Positions 21,901 to 30,214 of a stretch of DNA of 64,000 nucleotides are shown here, one piece after another. Every line of letters starts with the position of its first letter. The stretch's first letter is position 1. Source of the DNA: Kitagawia praeruptora (Eukaryota; Streptophyta; Magnoliopsida; Apiales; Apiaceae); contig CM075352.1 in the NCBI GenBank assembly GCA_037693485.1, positions 63,304,001-63,368,000 on the forward strand. The letters are read 5' to 3'. Below the pieces are notes generated by a model. It had not been told where the DNA came from. It worked only from the letters and a program-made list of their open reading frames with translations, and did not search any database. Position numbers and translations under genes: made by a program.

Positions 21901-22295
21901 TTCTTGGCAGAAGATTGGTGTCCTGGCAAAGTAAAAAGCAACATACAGTATCTACTTCTACTGCTGAAGCTGAGTACATTGCTGCTGGAAGCTGTGTAGC
22001 TCAAATACTGTGGATGAGGAACCAATTGAAGGATTATGGCATGGAGCACAAGAAAATTCCAATTATGTGTGACAACACAAGTGCCATTGCCATAACCAAC
22101 AATCCTGTAGATCACTCAAGAACCAAGCACATCGACATCAGGTATCACTTCATAAGAGAACATGTCGAGGAGGGGACTGTGGAGCTACATTTTGTGCCCA
22201 CAATGCAACAAATTGCAGATATATTCACCAAACCTCTTGATGAAGTAACATTCAATAGGTTGGTTGGTGAATTGGGAATGCTTAACACAAGTTAG
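18942..22295 (+). CDS. pol: Pol of element 3 (PR-INT-RT-RNase H)
   Basis: An uninterrupted copia polyprotein of about 1117 residues. Protease: WVLDSGASRHMTGN near residue 27. The GAG-pre-integrase His/Cys region is at about 155-205. Integrase core: D in HMDLFGPV near 222, D in DNGTEF near 285, E in NGVVERKNRT near 321. RT: YVDDIIFGS near 804. RNase H: DSDYAGC near 969, then AEAEYIAAGS and DNTSAI. There is no ATG at the start. The frame is open from about 18912 and overlaps gag by about 50 bases in the -1 phase, so expression needs frameshifting or splicing; CATTGCAGGGC at 18973-18983 resembles a 3' splice site. Two GGGGGAG tracts (20472 and 20556) lie in the Ser-rich linker between INT and RT. 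Confidence 0.94.
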   Translation: MGSEESLTNLSLQGIKQKRNKVIWVLDSGASRHMTGNKSLLTELVMKAGPYVTFGDDSIGVTKGYGKLKTGNVIIEDISYVEGLKHNLLSISQFCDKGYEIVFNKKGVSITHIKEGSLALRGVRKADLFVADMDSANQNEVTCFYSKASDDESWLWHKKLSHLNFKTMNALARRELVRDLPQMEFAPKGLCEACEMGKSKRASHKSKEISSITEPLQLLHMDLFGPVNVLSLSRKRYALVIVDDFSKYTWVLFAMTKDEVPFLIIDHITQIENVSTLTVKTIRSDNGTEFKNAVLNDFCVSKGIRRQYSAPRTPQQNGVVERKNRTLVEAARTLLCDSKLPLYFWAEAVSTVCYTQNRSLIIKDKEKTPCELMNGRRPTIKYFHVFGAKCYVLIDDENLGKFAAKAREGIFVGYSTDVVAAYRVFLVNDRKVTESYNVRFDDTKLSSISRDSSEPESLKFQNLDLEDLENEPELVVPLNVPSVREEPESSEQANSTRSGETSSVRTGNNSGGVNSSSRTTVQGSSRVDSSSVGAGTNSGGVSESDQSSQHHNSESHAESSRQFPRERVWNRDHPFELIIGDPDAGVSTRRNARADLANICLFSGFLSKLEPKEIEEALGDADWVIAMQEELNQFERQKVWKLVPRPKNKSVIGARWVFRNKMDENGLVTRNKARLVAKGYSQREGIDYDETYAPVARLEAVRMFLAFAAHKNFKVFQMDVKSAFLNGELEEEVYLEQPPGFIDPELVDFVYLLFKSVYGLRQSPRCWYETLSVFLIESGFTRGVIDKTLFYKNVKNDLILVQVYVDDIIFGSSNERLCEKFAKLMQDKYEMSMMGELSFFLGLQISQRKDGIFICQSKYVRDLLKKYNLEDASAAKTPMATATKLDEDKSGKSVDITSYRGMIGSLLYLTASRPDIMFATCLCARFQADPRESHLIAVKRIFRYLKGTPNLGIWYPRDTGFNLIGYTDSDYAGCRIDRKSTSGACQFLGRRLVSWQSKKQHTVSTSTAEAEYIAAGSCVAQILWMRNQLKDYGMEHKKIPIMCDNTSAIAITNNPVDHSRTKHIDIRYHFIREHVEEGTVELHFVPTMQQIADIFTKPLDEVTFNRLVGELGMLNTS
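18964..18990 (+). promoter_or_regulatory. Splice-acceptor-like site between gag and pol, element 3
   Basis: The sequence TGTCATTGCAG/GGC follows the gag stop by 17 bases. Elements 1, 2 and 4 have TTTGCAG/GGC or TTCGCAG/GGC at the same place. If used, it would remove the gag stop and open pol. No RNA evidence is available. Confidence 0.4.
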
Positions 22296-23884
22296 TAAAG
22301 CCTTCTATCTGTAAAATCCATGGTTATGTTGGTATATGCAAGCTATTTAATCATTATGTGTTTAGACTTTAAAATGCCTAATTAATGATTATTATAGGAT
22401 GCATATAGTGTGATTTTGCATGAATTCAGTGTGTTTTAAGTGTCTTTTATAGCACAAATCTGTGAATTTATGCTTGTTAGATTGCATGAACATAGGGGGA
22501 GTTAAATTCATAATATTCTAAATCTTGCATGATTTTTAGATGAATTTACCTGTGTTTTTCATGTAATTAGAGGCCTTAGAATTATCAAGGAATGTTTTAA
22601 TTATGTCATATATTAAAATCCTTGAATTGATATTTATATTAATTTGACAAAATTAATTGTTGAGTTTTTCAAAGAAAAATTGTCAAATTAATCTAAGTAT
22701 CTTCAAAATTTCGAGTTAGTTTCTATCTCGAAACTCATCTAGAAATTCGACTTGAATTTTGATTTGAGCTTCCAGAGTGAAGTTTTGAAAATTCTAAGTC
22801 TGGGAAGAATTTCGAGTTAGCCTCTATCTCGAAATTCAACTCGAAATTCGACTTAGAGTTCGACTTAGAGTTACCAGTGTGCCTAGTTCTTCAAAATATT
22901 CGAGATACAGCCCATCTCGAACTCTATCTCGAAATTGAGATGAGATTTCCAATTTTTGGGGATATTTTGAAATGAACTGAGAATAACTTCGAGTTATTGA
23001 ATAATTTCGAGTTAGTCTCTATCTCGAAACTCAACTCGAATTTCGACTTGATGTTCGAGATAGAGATCTCAGTTTGGTTAAGGGGATTTTTCGAGTTAAC
23101 TCCTAACTCGAAGTCTATCTCGAATTTCTACTTGAATTTCGAGATAGGTTTCCCTAGTAAGGTTGGTGTGTGCTGTTTACATAGTCATTTACAAGATAAA
23201 TGGTAAAGGTTTTCGAGTTAACAGCTATCTCGAACTCTATCTCGAAATTCGACTTAGAAAGTTCGAGATAGACTTCGAGATAGACTTCGAGATAGAATTT
23301 CGACTTGAGTGTTCCCTGTATGTACTTAATGTTTTTCACACTTTTTAACAGGGACATTTTAGTCATTTCACAGTAATGTCTATATATACATCTTTAACTC
23401 GATGTTTTTCTTTCACTTTTACCTAATAGAGTTTTACAGCCGCACATATACGCACATATACATACAGGCGATTTCATATTTTCAATCATTGATTCGTGAT
23501 TTTTGTGACAAATCTCATACGGACAACGAATTAATGCCCATTTTTTGACTGCTATCACTTGTGTGTTACTGTTAATCTCTGTTCTTGTGTGTTTGTTGGT
23601 TCATCTTTCTTGAGATATATACACACGTATATACACACAAAAGTTAACAGATCTGTTCATACACGATTTCACACAAACACTTCACTATTAAAGCAGATTT
23701 AAATTAGTGGTTCGAAATTTGCCTTCCATTAACTGTTAATTGCATCCCGTAGTTTGATTTCTCAAAAAGGAACTTTTGTTGTTCTTGATAAATTAAAAGG
23801 GATAAAACTGTTAATTAAAAATTAATTGTTTTTCAGAAATTAAAATTAATTTTCACATCTTTTAAAGAAAAACTTTTAATTAAA
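22296..23884 (+). other. Element 3 pol-to-env spacer with TCGA-cored repeat array
   Basis: There is no gene in this 1.6-kb spacer. From about 22709 to 23310 there are about 29 TCGA tetramers by hand count, in words such as TTCGAGTTAG, ATCTCGAAATTCGACTTAG and CTATCTCGAA in both orientations. AT-rich sequence flanks the array. A GGGGGAG tract lies at 22495-22501. From 23400 to 23884 the DNA is an AT-rich leader to the third ORF, with ACATATACG-type short repeats near 23440-23460. Confidence 0.75.
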
Positions 23885-26800
23885 ATGGTTCACCAATTTT
23901 CACTTGCCAAAAACAATTTTTATAATATTTCTACGGAAATTGGTGATCAACTCCCGCGCTTTAAGTCTTGGATACGATTTCTCAATTTGTATTCCAAAGC
24001 TAGCGATGCTTTTACTGCTAAACCTACACTAGTGCATGATGCCTTACAGCAATTATGGACTAGTGCGGTTTCTTTTGGGAGCAAATCAACCCCCTTTGGT
24101 TTCAGGTTTACCTTAGCGGGTCAGGAATATGTGGTGACTGAACAAATTGTCAACAAGGTTCTGGGATTCCCCATTAAAGATGCTTATGATTCAGAACCTA
24201 CAGCTGCAGAACGCCTCAAATTCTTTGAAGAAATAGGGTGTTATCCTCCGACTGGCCGGATCACGGGAAACATCCAAAAACAATTTCTTCATGTGGAATG
24301 GAATTACTTTTTCGAGGCCATCACAAGATGTTTTCGGGCACGAGAAAGCGATTACCATCAAATTTCCATTCCCATGCAAAACCTCGGAATTGCCCTAGCA
24401 AGAGAGCTGGATATCAATTATGGACGAATAGTTCTCTCTGAGATAGTGGCTGTGATGGGATCTCCTGCAAGCAGAGACCTCAACACCACAGATGTTGTCT
24501 GCTGGTTTCCTCGGTTCTTACAGATGCTGATTAATCATTTAGTACCGAAGGATGCTCTTGCTGTTAGACGGAGTTTTGCCAGTGGTCCATCATCTGCACC
24601 GCTAGGGATGGGCACTAAGTCACTTTCAACAGTTGAAAATCAGGATAAACATCATGGAAAACCGATGTCTATTCCTGATACCTTACAAAAGTGGCTTACA
24701 TATGATGAGGGAGTTACCACTTTGATGGAATTCTCGCAAGCTTCATCACATGCTCAGAATCGGTCTGCTCATGCTGAGGCATTTGAAGCGATTCCTGATG
24801 AACAAAGCGGAGACGAACAAGGTAATGAATCAGGTAATCTCTCTCGACACTCTACTCATTCCTCTTCCTATGTTTCTGATTCCCAGACCCAAGAGACTGC
24901 TAGCCCGCAGGATCTATCCCAGGGTGAGAGCTATATTTCTAATTCTATATCATCCCAGTCACCGGAATCCAAACAGCCAGCACATATAGATGTAGGAAAT
25001 GATGAGGAGAGTGACCCTGAAGAGCAGCCTCTTACTCGAAAGAAAGCCAAAATTTCTCATGCTGCTACTTCTAAACCTCAGTCAAACCCTAGAGTGTCAC
25101 ACGCAACCACTCCACCTCACGCGAGTGGTTCACCCCTTGAACAATCTGCACATAGGGATTTTGACTTTGATGATGATTTTGTACCTCTTAAAGATACTGT
25201 TGCTTCAAGAGGACATGAAGCTTTAAAAACTTCAACCGTACCTTCACCGGTACGTACTGATGCTACAAAGAGGATCGGTTCTGATGTTGTACAAGAACAC
25301 TTTGTAGCCTCTCAGCCTGAGATTCCAACTCAGGAACAAACAGCAATTGATCCCATAACTGCAAATTATATTTCTTATCAAGTTTCTGCAGGTACTTCTT
25401 CATATTTTGGATCAATTATTGAAGACATACACGAGCGTGAGACAGGGAGTGTGTGTGAGAGGTTAGGGAGAGAGGGACCTTCATTTTTAAGGCCCGAAAC
25501 CGAGCGCAAAATACCAACAGAACGAGAATTAGAGCGAGGTCACCTAAACCAAACACCGTCCCTTAATTCTGAAAATCTTGAATCTCGTTTGTCTTTTATG
25601 GAAAATCAAATGAAGGAGTTTGGGCAGTCAATGGGGCAGTTAGGGATGAATGTTGGAAATAATCAAAGGGCACTTGACGATTACGCAGCACGAATGGCAA
25701 TTCAAGCTTCAGCTTTTACTGTTTTGACAAACAAGGTAAATGACATGGGCCGTGCTGCTGGTGTCTTGGGAAACACCCTGAATGACAGGATGGGAGCAAT
25801 GGAGCTTACAATGGATACTCTGGCTGTGGAGATAAGCAGAGTTATGTTCGCAATCAGAAGTTTTGTGCCCCAGGAATGTTTCGCGCCGCAACAACCTCCC
25901 CCCGATGCTGGTACAGGTGGTGCTAGTGGAGCAGGAGCCTATGGTTCCGGGTTTGAAGATTTTGTTACAGCTGGTGGATCTGGAGACCAGGGTGGAGTTC
26001 AGGATAACTCACCTAAGGGGGAGAGTATAAAGGAGACGAGACAGCAGGGAGTTCAAATCGAAGAAATTCAAGAACATGCTGATCTTGTCAGGGAAATTGA
26101 AGTTGAGCCGTCTGTTGAAGAAGAGGCTCTGAGGAGGAAAAAGGGTAAGGCAATAATGGTTGAGCAAGATGAACCATTCATTGACCTAAGTCATCAAGAA
26201 AAAGTACAGGAGGTAATTGATTCAGATTCTGATATGGAAGACGCACCTTTGAAACATGCTATAAAGAGATCATTGAAAGATCAAGGTGGCGGTGCTGGGA
26301 TGTCTGTCGGAAAGCCTGAAGAAATTAAGGTTGATGAAGAAACCCTTGAAGCTCAACAGTTAGCCTTAGATCAAGCTGAGTACTTTAAAATGAAAGCAAT
26401 GCAAGATCGTGCTACGTTTCAGGAAAAGAAAGCGGAGCTACAAGGAAAGCAGTACGATTATGAGCTTGCAAGGCTAGCTGATCCTCAAATCGATCTGGAC
26501 AATAGAAGGATAGGACAGAAATGGGATGACGCAAGAAAGATTTTGATGGGACCATGTACAAAAGGAGAGCATAACAAGGAGGCAGATGATCTGTTCTACC
26601 AACTAAATTTGCAGAATCCAATGGCTGCTGACTACATAAATGCTTTAAAGAGATTAATTTCTAAAGTCAGGGTTGGATACAATTCAACGCAAAAGGAATG
26701 GCAGGTTATTTTGTCTTTTACAGAAGGAGTCCCAATGTCTTTCATGTATGTGGATGACCAATTCATGACTAGAAGATCTGCATCAGAGTTGTTCTTGCTA

Positions 26801-27880
26801 GCAACAAAAATTCAATACTCTCATTCTGAGAATCTAAGCATTCTGTATAGGGATCAGTTAATGCGGCTAGCAGAGGACAAGGGTCCAGAATTCTCAGCAT
26901 ATCCAAATGTTGTCCGGATGGTGGTTGACAGTAAATTGAAGAGGGTGAGCCTGGAGGAAAAGGACTTAATGGAACTTTCAGTGGAATCTCTTAAGGCCGT
27001 CTGTAGGCAGATGATGGGTAAGGGATTCGCTTCTGTGCTTAAAGATAAATCAGTGAAGACCATTGAAAGTGTCATACTAAAGAAGAGCAATGAGGTGTGG
27101 AAGTGTGATGTCATTGCTCCAAACCCTCTTGATAATGTGAAGATTGAACCAGAGCTGATAGAGAGGAATTGGAATATTCTTCAAGCAATGAAGAACGTTG
27201 ATGAAGCTCTGAATCTTCCTTCTGGAGAACTGGAACAAGGAGAGATAAGGGAGGCAGTTGGTGTTCCAGGAAGAGACAGCGTATACTGGATACATTCTTT
27301 TGCTGAAAATACAGCTGATGCCTTAGTATTCATAGATGCAGACCAGAAGCAAACACTCTTGCATATGAGTAGACAATGGCTGAAACAGACTCAAGATGCT
27401 GCATTTCTGGAGAAAGTGTTATATGTGTTCAAATGGGAAGATGTGGAAGTTAAGTATGTGAAAGAAAAGCAGAGACTCGTGAGTTACCTATCTGATGTAG
27501 TAGTGGAAAAGAAGCGATTGGAGCGAGATGCGGCTAGTGTCCACAATACTAACCGTGTCATAGGCTATCCCAAAATGATCTATTGTCAGTTTAAAGCTGA
27601 TAAAACTCATAGGAAACCTCGGCTTATAATGAAGAAATTTGAGGAAATTCCAGAGATCAGGACTACTCAGGAGGTGGACAAACTCAGAAGGCTTTTCAAA
27701 CATCCTTACCCAGAACCCAGGAACCCTCTAGAGATGGAAGCAGTAAGTTTGTTGAATACTAGGTGGACGCAACTTCATAATCCAGTATATAAGAAACAAA
27801 AGCAGCAGGAGGAGAAGCGCAGAAGGCAAAAAGAAGAAAAGGACCAAGCTGCTGAAGCTAGGAAGAGGAAACGGAATTAG
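23885..27880 (+). CDS. Third ORF (env-like) of element 3, 1331 residues
   Basis: The start at 23885 (MVHQFSLAKNNF) is the first ATG after the spacer. Residues about 1-250 match the N-terminal part of the equivalent ORFs in elements 2 and 4 (shared pattern: L..LWTSA, then a T.Q.VNKVLGF-like helix, then HVEWNYFFE and FLQMLINH). This resembles what protein databases call a putative plant transposon domain. Residues 280-480 are Ser/Gln/Pro-rich. About 560-665 looks like a coiled coil, 672-705 is Gly-rich, and a charged region follows. The C-terminus is very basic (EEKRRRQKEEK ... ARKRKRN), like a nuclear localisation signal. I see no signal peptide and no membrane segment, so the env label is by position only. 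Sireviruses are known to carry an extra ORF here. The function is unknown. Confidence 0.85.
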   Translation: MVHQFSLAKNNFYNISTEIGDQLPRFKSWIRFLNLYSKASDAFTAKPTLVHDALQQLWTSAVSFGSKSTPFGFRFTLAGQEYVVTEQIVNKVLGFPIKDAYDSEPTAAERLKFFEEIGCYPPTGRITGNIQKQFLHVEWNYFFEAITRCFRARESDYHQISIPMQNLGIALARELDINYGRIVLSEIVAVMGSPASRDLNTTDVVCWFPRFLQMLINHLVPKDALAVRRSFASGPSSAPLGMGTKSLSTVENQDKHHGKPMSIPDTLQKWLTYDEGVTTLMEFSQASSHAQNRSAHAEAFEAIPDEQSGDEQGNESGNLSRHSTHSSSYVSDSQTQETASPQDLSQGESYISNSISSQSPESKQPAHIDVGNDEESDPEEQPLTRKKAKISHAATSKPQSNPRVSHATTPPHASGSPLEQSAHRDFDFDDDFVPLKDTVASRGHEALKTSTVPSPVRTDATKRIGSDVVQEHFVASQPEIPTQEQTAIDPITANYISYQVSAGTSSYFGSIIEDIHERETGSVCERLGREGPSFLRPETERKIPTERELERGHLNQTPSLNSENLESRLSFMENQMKEFGQSMGQLGMNVGNNQRALDDYAARMAIQASAFTVLTNKVNDMGRAAGVLGNTLNDRMGAMELTMDTLAVEISRVMFAIRSFVPQECFAPQQPPPDAGTGGASGAGAYGSGFEDFVTAGGSGDQGGVQDNSPKGESIKETRQQGVQIEEIQEHADLVREIEVEPSVEEEALRRKKGKAIMVEQDEPFIDLSHQEKVQEVIDSDSDMEDAPLKHAIKRSLKDQGGGAGMSVGKPEEIKVDEETLEAQQLALDQAEYFKMKAMQDRATFQEKKAELQGKQYDYELARLADPQIDLDNRRIGQKWDDARKILMGPCTKGEHNKEADDLFYQLNLQNPMAADYINALKRLISKVRVGYNSTQKEWQVILSFTEGVPMSFMYVDDQFMTRRSASELFLLATKIQYSHSENLSILYRDQLMRLAEDKGPEFSAYPNVVRMVVDSKLKRVSLEEKDLMELSVESLKAVCRQMMGKGFASVLKDKSVKTIESVILKKSNEVWKCDVIAPNPLDNVKIEPELIERNWNILQAMKNVDEALNLPSGELEQGEIREAVGVPGRDSVYWIHSFAENTADALVFIDADQKQTLLHMSRQWLKQTQDAAFLEKVLYVFKWEDVEVKYVKEKQRLVSYLSDVVVEKKRLERDAASVHNTNRVIGYPKMIYCQFKADKTHRKPRLIMKKFEEIPEIRTTQEVDKLRRLFKHPYPEPRNPLEMEAVSLLNTRWTQLHNPVYKKQKQQEEKRRRQKEEKDQAAEARKRKRN

Positions 27881-28209
27881 GGTTAAAGGTCAGAGTGGTG
27901 TGAACTTGAAGTTGGAAAAACTTCATGTCTTTCGGTTGCTTTAACTCACTTGAGGAAAATTCATCTTAGAATGAATCCAATAAGGTGATATAAGTTTGAC
28001 TAAAAGATATGAAATAATCCAGGTGATAGGAATCATTCAAATGATCTTTAATTCGAGGTTCGAATTCTGTTTCTAGTTTAAGTTCTTTGTATTGTTTTCA
28101 TGTACTTGTAAATTGTATATTTTTCAAGACTGTAATGTTAATTATCTTTTCTCGTCTCTTGTTTAGTTGAGTTATCCTTCATTAATTTGAATGTCATTGT
28201 TAGACAATC
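27881..28209 (+). other. Element 3 region between third ORF and polypurine tract
   Basis: A T-rich, non-coding 3' region of 329 bases. Nothing is recognised in it apart from its position before the polypurine tract. Confidence 0.7.
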
Positions 28210-28223
28210 AAATTGGGGGAGAT
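28210..28223 (+). promoter_or_regulatory. Polypurine tract of element 3
   Basis: AAATTGGGGGAGAT directly abuts the 3' LTR start and would prime plus-strand DNA synthesis. The GGGGGAG core is shared with element 2 and recurs inside the elements. Confidence 0.9.
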
Positions 28224-29280
28224 TGAAAGGCAGAGTGTATTAACTTGTAACACTATAACTAATGTAACTCAATTAAAAGAAAAGATACTTAACCAGAAGA
28301 CAATCAAGAACAAGAAGTCACAAGGAATCAACACTAAATGAAGACAAGGTAATTGATACAATTGAACATGTTAACTATGATCAAGCCAAGAAGAAATCAT
28401 TGAGAGAAGTTCAAGTCAAAGTTGTTCAGGCCTCAGTGATTTGAGAATTCGAGATTCAAGATCATAACTATCAGTATCAACAAGACCAATTGATTTCAAG
28501 TGAACAAGAAGGAAAGCAAATATTGGAAAGCCAAGTTACTAAGTGAATATGGTAATTTATTCAAGAAGCAGAAACACTATCAAGACTAGTCACTTATGAA
28601 CCAGACCAGTGCATCAAGTGTCAGGACATTGATAGCAAGTTTATGTCAGTAATAAAGATCCATGTTCAAGAGCTTGCTGAAGAATAAAGAAGATATGAAG
28701 ATATCACAAGCTCAAGATGTGCATTGAAGTTTCAAGTTGAAGACCAGAATATTTTCTAAGTACTAAATGTTCTGGATGGCCAAGTAGAATATTTCTAAGT
28801 AGAAGTTCGACTTAGGAATTTCGAGATGGCCAAGTAGAAATTCTCAAGTAGAAGTTCTACTTAGAGTGCAGCTTCAACATGACACATGGCATCTTCTGAT
28901 TGACAGATTTCCAAGCTTTCAAGATAAGACAAGATTTATGTGGACATCATTGGGCCACGTATATCTTAGTCTTTGAAGACTACAGGTCATAGATTACATG
29001 TAGTATAAATAGAAGCACTTGTGTAATGTTTTAGTTAGTGAGCAATATTGAGAAAAACACAAGAGAAAGAGAGAGAGTATATTCACAGAGCTTAGAATCA
29101 TTCACATCTCTCTGAACTTCTGTTATACTTTGTAATGAATGTTGTAGCAACCTTTTCAAGATTATATATAAAGAAATATATTCCTTGAATCTGTGTGTTC
29201 ATTTATTGCATCGTATTTATTGCTTCTCATAATCGAAAAGTTGTATTCACCCCCCCTCTACAACACATTTGGACCTAACA
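28224..29280 (+). repeat. 3' LTR of element 3 (1057 bp)
   Basis: Same length and ends as 14758-15814. The only difference I see is G at 28676 against A at 15210. It is followed by ATCTC, the target duplication. Confidence 0.97.
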
Positions 29281-29589
29281 ATCTCCATCAAGATCAACCT
29301 CAGATTCTCGGCCAAATTCTTCATCCTCAAGTTTTGAGGAGGTTAGAGGGTGATTGTATCCAACAGATGGATGTTCTAAGAGAAGGTTCTGGACATTATA
29401 TGGATCTACTCCAACCATGTCTAAAACGATGAGAAAAGTCATCTCTTCAAAGAGATGAATATTGAATCTTTGGTGTTCATCATCTGTGAGAAATCGAAAG
29501 ATTGGGTAGAAGGTCATTGTGTTTTGTGGAAGCTCTGTGTTTACAGAGAGGTTTTGTGTGTTTTTGGAGTTAAGAAAGGCAAAAGACAT
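29281..29589 (-). CDS. Antisense ORF in element 2 spacer, 5' half
   Basis: Reading the minus strand from ATG at 29589 (MSFAFLNSKNTQ), 103 codons are open to the element 3 boundary at 29281. The sequence looks protein-like, with FRFLTDDEHQRFNIHLFEEM and MVGVDPYNVQNLLLEHPSVG and an acidic end. A TTTATAAA stretch lies just upstream (29596-29605). The likely continuation is at 14752-14563. It opposes gag, pol and the third ORF. Some plant LTR elements are known to carry extra ORFs, at times antisense. I do not recognise this protein. Confidence 0.4.
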
Positions 29590-30214
29590 CAAGGGTTTAT
29601 AAAGGAAAGAGTGAAAAGCTGAACAGTCATTTTAAATATTCAATGTATCGGCGTATACATCTATGCGTATGACTGATTCTTTCATATTTCCAAGATATTT
29701 TTGACAATCTAACAAGATTTTTTGTTTAGATTATTGATGTTCTTTTCAGGTTAAATTCTAAAATTGCCACGTGGAACTCCATTTAATCTTTGGAATCAGG
29801 ATGATAGTGATCAGGAAAGCGAGAGTGATTTCATCACGATTAATGATTATTTTTATTATTTTTAATCACATGAAGAGTTGTGATTATCTTGGTGAAAAAG
29901 ATCACATCAGAAAATGAAGCTGATCAGTATTGATTTTATTTTGATTTTACCCTGATTTATTTAATTGAAATCAATTTTGGATTTTATTTTCCAAAAATCG
30001 TGGGTAAACTGCATTTTTCAGGGACTGACACCTGTCAACCTACGTGTCAACGTGGGTTAGTGGGTCTGAAGGATTTTTGAATATATCTTTATTTTGAGAC
30101 TCTGATTGTTTATTGCTAACTTCTAATTCGTATTTCCTAAGGCAAAAACATTCATTCAAGTTCTTAAAATCGCTAATCAATTTCAAGATTTCTCAAGTTC
30201 TTTTCAGATCAAAA
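29590..30214 (+). other. Element 2 spacer, right part, before the third ORF
   Basis: Non-coding and AT-rich. It has further TCAGGA-type motifs (29791-29820 and around 29905-29955) of the kind seen in this family's LTR. Its left edge is the start and upstream region of the antisense ORF. Confidence 0.6.

Larger units (their letters stand above)
14758..29280 (+). mobile_element. Element 3: near-intact Sirevirus-type copia (family B)
   Basis: Two LTRs of exactly 1057 bp (14758-15814 and 28224-29280) are flanked by the target duplication ATCTC (14753-14757 and 29281-29285). By eye the LTRs differ at one base (A at 15210, G at 28676), so insertion was very recent. Inside are the primer site, gag (16534-18963), pol (to 22295), a long spacer, a 1331-codon third ORF (23885-27880) and a polypurine tract (28210-28223). 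All three ORFs are uninterrupted. The total is 14,523 bp, longer than most copia elements but in the range expected for Sireviruses. It may be able to move. It sits inside element 2. Confidence 0.97.

Noticed and set aside
22709..23310. CRISPR-like array
   Set aside because: The units are short, vary in length and occur in both orientations, with no constant repeat and spacer. The DNA is plant nuclear sequence.
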